Origin: Bin127 sp965220515
GTDB lineage: Bacteria; Chloroflexota; Dehalococcoidia; Lucifugimonadales; Lucifugimonadaceae
DNA: 64,000 bases
Direction of reading: 5' to 3'
Assembly (NCBI GenBank): GCA_965220515.1
Contig: OZ244831.1
Span: 1,302,001-1,366,000 of the forward strand
Part shown: positions 60,101 through 64,000 of the stretch, piece by piece
Numbering within the stretch: the first letter of the stretch is position 1
Layout: every line of letters begins with the position of its first letter
Notes under the pieces: model-generated
The model's database searches: none
What the model was told of the DNA's origin: nothing
The model's input: the letters and a program-made list of their open reading frames with translations, nothing else
Program-made: the position numbers and the translations under genes

Positions 60101-60522
60101 AGGCTAAAGGCGACATCCTGAAGTCGTTGGAGCACCGGTTGTCCGGATTGGCCAGCGTAAAAATCTTGCTCCCTGCATGCAAGTGGCTTGCCCGCCTCCC
60201 TTTTGACCCACTGCCACTTCTGGACGGTGCGGGCTGGATCGACAAAGACGATTAGATGCTCGAAATTTCGCTTCGCGACCTGGCTCTCGATCTTGCGCCG
60301 GATCGGGTATCGGGGAATTTCTTCGCCTTGTCCCGGCACACACTCGTAAACGGCGAATCCCGCCTTCTCAGCGATCGGCTTTATCGAATCGTCTCGATCT
60401 TCGATTTTGATGATGAACCGTTCTGAGACGTAATGGTCCCAACCCAATCCCTCCACGAACAGTCGCGAAAAATCGAAAACCTGAAGATGGGTTCGTAGCA
60501 CTTGAATGGAATCTGGCATCAA
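57157..60522 (-). CDS. Eco57I-type N6-adenine DNA methyltransferase (large, single-chain)
   Basis: A 1121-residue protein. The SAM-binding motif SVLDPTCGSGAFLFAALNVL is at about 527-546, and the catalytic N-P-P-Y is in FDVVIGNPPYVSRRKV near 780. The N-terminal part (VFDFSRLFVEGLGWDHYVSE and beyond) resembles the nuclease-like/accessory region of type IIG and BREX/DISARM-associated methylases. YIFEKYVNQKQMGAYYTKEDI is the usual lead into the methylase core. The last about 250 residues probably form the target-recognition domain. It modifies self DNA so that the coupled helicase/nuclease spares it. Its ATG overlaps the helicase stop by 4 bp. A catalytic PD-ExK cannot be confirmed by eye. Confidence 0.9.
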   Translation of the reverse strand: MMPDSIQVLRTHLQVFDFSRLFVEGLGWDHYVSERFIIKIEDRDDSIKPIAEKAGFAVYECVPGQGEEIPRYPIRRKIESQVAKRNFEHLIVFVDPARTVQKWQWVKREAGKPLACREQDFYAGQSGQPVLQRLQDVAFSLEDEAQGIGISDVTGKIYKAFDVEKVTRRFYDRFRKELTAFGNFIDGIAAQGDRDWYASLMLNRMMFVYFVQKRRFLDEDSDYLRNRLRMVQEQRGNGRFQQFYRIFLLRLFHEGLGLPEHQRASDLDKLLGKVPFLNGGLFDVHDLERDNPEISIPDAAFERVFDFFDDYRWHLDERPHQNDDEINPDVLGYIFEKYVNQKQMGAYYTKEDITGYISRNTIIPFLFDAAKKECPVAFGQDGGVWRLLRDDPDRYIYPAVGHGIVWNARKTEDPKRLKAPFDLPNHIAAGIKDVSQRAGWNAPAPDNYALPTETWREVVARRQRFEEARAKLAAGDVQEINDLITLNLDIEQFAIDVITQSEGPELLRAFWYAIHGNTERGDTGISVLDPTCGSGAFLFAALNVLEPLYTVCLKGMKGFIDDAERPGRERSPEHLSDFRRILERVEKHPSTSYFILKSIVLNNLYGVDIMEEAVEICKLRLFLKLVAQLESHDQIEPLPDIDFNVRAGNTLIGFTSLKSVRDAMTVLPNGQSRQIFPEEQTALDRINEEAEAASAAFNEFRWQQTMLGGEATFADKQALRDRLRSLDDELDRHLAREYGIDTDNAGAYDSWRASHQPFHWFVEFYGIMSTGGFDVVIGNPPYVSRRKVSEVYTAKGFKTAACPDIYATVVERSVNVCRLNGRTSMIVPLSLTFNSRFAILRSHLYEACDSLWFSSFGRIPSALFSFDTRVRNTIFLARKSSRTSKRSFTTRLHRWFGMQRPVLFVTLHYAAFSMQAFGGMIPKLGSSRLLRGFEVLLEGNGPLQNELSPHSRKNPLYFKKTAYNWLTSCVVLPPAYNEDGQPLADKNYGTLYFTNRKSRDLAVLLTNGKILFLWWLAMGDDFNVPQRHFTNAPLDVAELPADTRDAILGLLPTLVKAMNENIDFKLMVGKNIGNYNLARCRHITDRVDRMWLQAMNLGQLWEDVELEHALVVRTSFEDVGD

Positions 60523-63500
60523 GTGTGATCCTCAGTATCGAACAATCCCATGGAACAGATTATCCGTGGTTCCTGCGTCTCGGAAGCGTCATCTCCTTTG
60601 TTGCACAACCGGTCCTCATCGCGCAACGCCATTGCGAGTAGCGCCAACTGATCGTCTGCAACGCCGCTGCGAAGCTGTCGATTAATGGTTTCAACGGCTG
60701 ACGGTTTCAGAGGATGGCGGTAAATCTCGTTGATAGTTCTATGCAGCTCGTCTACGTCGAACAGCTGGCCCTTGACGGCGTCGGCGTATGCCTTGAGGCG
60801 AGTATAGGTGCGGTAACGGGCACCCGAGGGTCGTCCCAATTGGCCGCCGACCCGCTTTTCCTCCTTGACCACATGTCTGACCCCTTCGGCGACGAGTTCA
60901 TGATGGTTCTCGTGGTGAGGTTGTGCCGGCGTGTCGGGCCTGCACTCCGCGGCGGAGAGTATTTCGAGTTGCGATTCGGTGATGCTGTTGCCCTCGCGGT
61001 CCACGTAGGCCAAGGCGTCGTTGGCGTCAGAGGTGCGCATGAACACAAGCACGCCTTCGGGCCGTTGGGCAATAGGCGCGTGTTTCCTAGAGGAGAAGAC
61101 TACGTCCGGCAAATCGGACACGGCCTTCTCCAGAGACGGATCCGCGCCGATGGCGTTCTTCCATATCTGATAGGCATGAGACGCTAGGTCCACATCGCCC
61201 TCAGGGTCGCCGTCCAAGATGCCCGCCCGTTCGTGGTAAAGGCTGACGATGGCTTGATCGTCGTCTTCGTCCTCGAAAAACGCCTCGTCCGCTCCGACCA
61301 CTTCCGCGTTCTGACGGAGCCGGGTACGTACCCGGCCGCGCAGGTCGATGATCTTCTCCACACCGTCTGCCGGCAGGAAGGAATGGCACAGTATCTCCTC
61401 CGCCTTCTGTCCGATACGGTCGACGCGGCCCGCCCGTTGTATGAGACGGATAATGGCCCAAGGCAGGTCGTAGTTCACCACGACGTGACAGTCCTGGAGG
61501 TTCTGGCCCTCGCTCAGCACGTCTGTGGAGATCAAGACTCGAAGCGCTTGATCGGGTTTACCTCGGCCGGGTCGGCGATTGCTTTCCGGGCTGAATCGAA
61601 AAGCCAAACCCGTGGGATCGTCGGAATTGCCGGTGACGCCAGCCACGTCGGTGACACCTCTCTTTTCCAACTCGACGGCCAAATAGTCGACGGTGTCGGC
61701 GAACTGGGTGAACACCAGCACTTTTTGATCCGGGAAGCTGTCCGTCAACAGCGAGTGGAGAGCATCTAGTTTGGCATCTTTGTCCGGTTCCCAGGCTCCG
61801 TAGGACTGAAGCAGATCTACCAGAGCTTTGGAGTCCGACAGAAGCTCGCATTCAAGCGAACTTGTGAACAGGTCGGACCGTAGCCACTTGAAGCGCCGAC
61901 TGTAGTGGCTCTCGTACTCGCTGTATATTTCGGCTGCCCGCGATTCGAAGTAGACTGCTGACCAATCATTGCCGGTCTGTTCAAGGTTCTCGTCTTGTTC
62001 TTCGTCGCCGGGATCGGAGAGTGCGCCTTTCGCCTGGTCCGCGTCCTCATCGGTAAATCGAGGGTCCAGCATTTCGGCGTCTTGGGTGCCCAATGGCAGG
62101 GGCGAGTTGGTTTTGATTGCGTGGAGGAACACGTAGTTGCGGAGAACGTGCCGTTCCACCGATTGCAGGAAGGCAGCGCCGCTGCTCTCTAAACGTTTGA
62201 ACAGGTTCGTGCGACAGAATCCGATGAGCCTCTTTCCCGCCCTAGACAGGTCGTCGATCTGTCTGGCCTCTTGATTCGATGGCGGCATTGCAGGATCGTC
62301 CGTCACGTAATTGCCGAGGCCGTACCTGGGAAGATGAAGATTCTTCACCAGGTCGACGACCTCCGGTGAGTAAAGCTTGGCGTACTGGTCGTCGGGATCG
62401 GATTCGTCGATCGCGAACTTGACGGTCTTGGGAACGCGTGTCGGGAAATAAGAGCGCGTTCCGTCCTCGTAGGTGAGGAATTTCCTCCCCGTGTCGGCGT
62501 CGGTCTCCGCATAGTTGTCTTGGATGAAGCCGCGGGTACGACGCACGAGATATAGCCGCATCAGATCGCGCCAATCGTCGGCGTACTCGCTGAAATCGAA
62601 AGCCGCCAGTGTCCTCGGGGAAGCCTGGTGCTTGCTGCTGAACTCGACCTCGCCCATCTCCCTGAGGAGACGTTCGGGACGGATGCCGAGATCTTGGTCT
62701 TCCTCCACGAATATCCGCAGTTGGCTCGACAGATCCAGATAGGTTTTGTTGTAGGGCGTGGCTGAAAGGAGGATGCATTTGCTCTCGTTCGCGCGCACGT
62801 ACTCCTGGATGGCACGGTACCGGCGCCCTTCGCGGTTGCGCAGGTTATGGCTCTCGTCTATGACGACGAGGCGATAGCGGCGCATCTGCGGCAACGCGCC
62901 GATCACCCGGCTCAACGGCAGCACTCGCGCGCGCAACTGGTATTCGTGCACGTAGTCTTCCCACATGGGAACGAGGTTTCGCGGACAGATGATCAACGTC
63001 TCCAACCCGAAGTCGTCCTCGAAGATGCGAGCGAGAGCGGTGGCCATCAGCGTCTTGCCGAGACCCACCACGTCTCCGATGAGCACACCGTTGCGTTTGT
63101 TCAGGTGATGAGCCGCTATCTTGACCGCGGCGGCTTGGAAATCGAACAACCGGTCGCCAAACACCGTTGGAATGTTGAACTCGGCGAGGCCGGCGCGGGC
63201 TTCGTGCGATAGGTGATAGGCCATCTTCAGATAGACGTGGTAAGGCGGAATGAGGGCCTCCCGCGCCCAGCTCTCCTCGATTATCTGGATAAGCTCGTCG
63301 GTGATGTCTACGCAGTAGCTATCGTCCCATCGATCCTTGAACCATTGCTCGAGCTTGACGGTGGCGTCCTGGTCGAGCACGTCTACGTTCAATTCGCCCT
63401 GTGACGAGAGACCGGCGAACGTCAAGTTGCTGCTTCCCAGATAGCCCACGACAGGGTTGATCGGATCATCACGGAAAAGCAGATAAAGCTTGGCGTGCAA

Positions 63501-63914
63501 TGGGTGGCGCAGAAAGAGTTTGACGACGACTTTCTTGGCGCGAAGCTGCGCGGCCAACTGTCGCAGGGTCCGTTCATCGGCGTTGGTCGGAGCCCCGATT
63601 GTGAGTTGCTCGCGCAGCTGCTCCGCCAACTGAAGTCTGATCCGATTCGCCGTTTGGTTGTCGACGCTGGAGGGACCGTCTGCAAGGCTCAAGGCGTCTC
63701 GGAGGTCATCGTGCGGTAGACGCTGCATCCCGATCAGCACGCGGCACGGGCCTTTTTCGCTGCCCCAGCCGTCGACGTGGGGCGACAGACCGCGCCAACC
63801 TCGGAGGTTGAAGTATCCGATGCAGAAATCGGCTCGCGACGAAAGAGCCAAGGTCTGCTGCAATGCAGGCAGAAGGCGGGAATCAGGGTCGAGATTGTCG
63901 AAGACGCGCGGCAT
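60519..63914 (-). CDS. SNF2-family helicase with N-terminal phospholipase D-like nuclease domain
   Basis: A 1131-residue protein. Residues about 1-215 form a PLD-like domain (FCIGYFNLRGWRGL, then a half-HKD motif HPLHAKLYLLF and GYLGSSNLTFAG). The SNF2 translocase follows: Walker A in GDVVGLGKTLMATALA near 280, VVIDESHNLRN near 348, LLSATPYNKTYLDL, then the second RecA lobe VLVFTQFADTVDYLAVELEK and motif VI LIQRAGRVDRIGQK near 825. PLD-SNF2 helicases next to adenine methylases recur in anti-phage islands. This one starts the minus-strand operon with the methylase (ATGA overlap) and possibly the HEPN gene. The single HKD half-site implies dimerisation for nuclease activity. Confidence 0.92.
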   Translation of the reverse strand: MPRVFDNLDPDSRLLPALQQTLALSSRADFCIGYFNLRGWRGLSPHVDGWGSEKGPCRVLIGMQRLPHDDLRDALSLADGPSSVDNQTANRIRLQLAEQLREQLTIGAPTNADERTLRQLAAQLRAKKVVVKLFLRHPLHAKLYLLFRDDPINPVVGYLGSSNLTFAGLSSQGELNVDVLDQDATVKLEQWFKDRWDDSYCVDITDELIQIIEESWAREALIPPYHVYLKMAYHLSHEARAGLAEFNIPTVFGDRLFDFQAAAVKIAAHHLNKRNGVLIGDVVGLGKTLMATALARIFEDDFGLETLIICPRNLVPMWEDYVHEYQLRARVLPLSRVIGALPQMRRYRLVVIDESHNLRNREGRRYRAIQEYVRANESKCILLSATPYNKTYLDLSSQLRIFVEEDQDLGIRPERLLREMGEVEFSSKHQASPRTLAAFDFSEYADDWRDLMRLYLVRRTRGFIQDNYAETDADTGRKFLTYEDGTRSYFPTRVPKTVKFAIDESDPDDQYAKLYSPEVVDLVKNLHLPRYGLGNYVTDDPAMPPSNQEARQIDDLSRAGKRLIGFCRTNLFKRLESSGAAFLQSVERHVLRNYVFLHAIKTNSPLPLGTQDAEMLDPRFTDEDADQAKGALSDPGDEEQDENLEQTGNDWSAVYFESRAAEIYSEYESHYSRRFKWLRSDLFTSSLECELLSDSKALVDLLQSYGAWEPDKDAKLDALHSLLTDSFPDQKVLVFTQFADTVDYLAVELEKRGVTDVAGVTGNSDDPTGLAFRFSPESNRRPGRGKPDQALRVLISTDVLSEGQNLQDCHVVVNYDLPWAIIRLIQRAGRVDRIGQKAEEILCHSFLPADGVEKIIDLRGRVRTRLRQNAEVVGADEAFFEDEDDDQAIVSLYHERAGILDGDPEGDVDLASHAYQIWKNAIGADPSLEKAVSDLPDVVFSSRKHAPIAQRPEGVLVFMRTSDANDALAYVDREGNSITESQLEILSAAECRPDTPAQPHHENHHELVAEGVRHVVKEEKRVGGQLGRPSGARYRTYTRLKAYADAVKGQLFDVDELHRTINEIYRHPLKPSAVETINRQLRSGVADDQLALLAMALRDEDRLCNKGDDASETQEPRIICSMGLFDTEDHT

Positions 63915-64000
63915 TGAACTAAAGGAACATGCTACCCGGAGTCGATTTTCGGTCTGTCAATTCCAGTGTTGTAGGAGCTCCTCACCGTATTTCCAATTTC
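63915..64000. promoter_or_regulatory. Upstream region of the helicase-methylase operon
   Basis: The last 86 bp contain no gene. On the minus strand a TTGACA hexamer (63955-63960) lies about 40 bp before the helicase start, but no good -10 hexamer follows at 16-18 bp. It is a weak promoter candidate. The window ends here, so genes further upstream are unknown. Confidence 0.3.

Noticed and set aside
57157..63914. Complete DISARM, BREX or type I restriction system
   Set aside because: Only helicase and methylase are present; the other required subunits are not in the window, so no named system is claimed.

Overview
The window looks like a chromosomal piece of a free-living bacterium, most plausibly a Chloroflexota lineage close to the SAR202/Dehalococcoidia-type marine and sponge-associated groups. 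That placement is inference. It rests on four separate mandelate racemase/enolase-superfamily genes, a split Tat system, a DUF1800/NHL/DUF1501 cluster, a LexA gene whose upstream palindromes do not look like the usual SOS boxes, and gene content that mixes housekeeping with many exported or hypothetical proteins. Base composition is moderately GC-rich; the recombinase at 47.5-49.3 kb is visibly richer in GC than its neighbours.

Layout. 0-24 kb is mostly core genome: the start of rsmI (cut by the window edge), a large exported Ig-like protein, lipA, an RNA m5U methyltransferase, maf-tatB-tatC facing tatA, lexA, leuS, proBA, mfd, a sulfatase-like hydrolase, a phosphoribosyltransferase, an L-rhamnonate-dehydratase-like enzyme, trpB, an aspartic-protease gene pair, two tandem RDD membrane proteins and an MFS transporter. 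25-31 kb is a repeat-rich zone. Several families of short GC-rich hairpin repeats surround two lipoproteins and two tandem, closely related enolase-superfamily dehydratase genes. Exact 86-bp direct repeats and a copied 23-bp gene end show that this part was built by segmental duplication. 31-45 kb carries a Rieske protein preceded by a helically phased octamer array, a glycosidase-like TIM barrel, ileS, a Cache-domain protein, an NCS2 permease with an extra cytosolic domain, a fourth enolase-superfamily gene and the DUF1800-NHL-DUF1501 operon. 45-47 kb has a frameshifted NUDIX gene and nhaA.

47.5-64 kb is an accessory/defence island, read entirely on the minus strand. It starts (in coordinates) with a frameshifted large serine recombinase plus its ribbon-helix-helix partner, followed by 1.4 kb with no credible gene. 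Beyond that are a 1260-aa protein with a predicted restriction-nuclease-like N-terminus, a CBASS-type nucleotidyltransferase translationally coupled to a PIN toxin and its antitoxin, a DUF433 fragment, a HEPN RNase-like protein, a large Eco57I-type adenine methylase and a PLD-SNF2 helicase. The helicase-methylase pair overlaps by 4 bp and probably forms one restriction/exclusion system. The nucleotidyltransferase with the nuclease-like 1260-aa protein is the best candidate for an undescribed signalling-type defence module. Relics of toxin, antitoxin and methylase genes (at 0.3, 30.5 and 56.5 kb) show repeated turnover of such genes in this genome.

No rRNA, complete tRNA or CRISPR array was seen.
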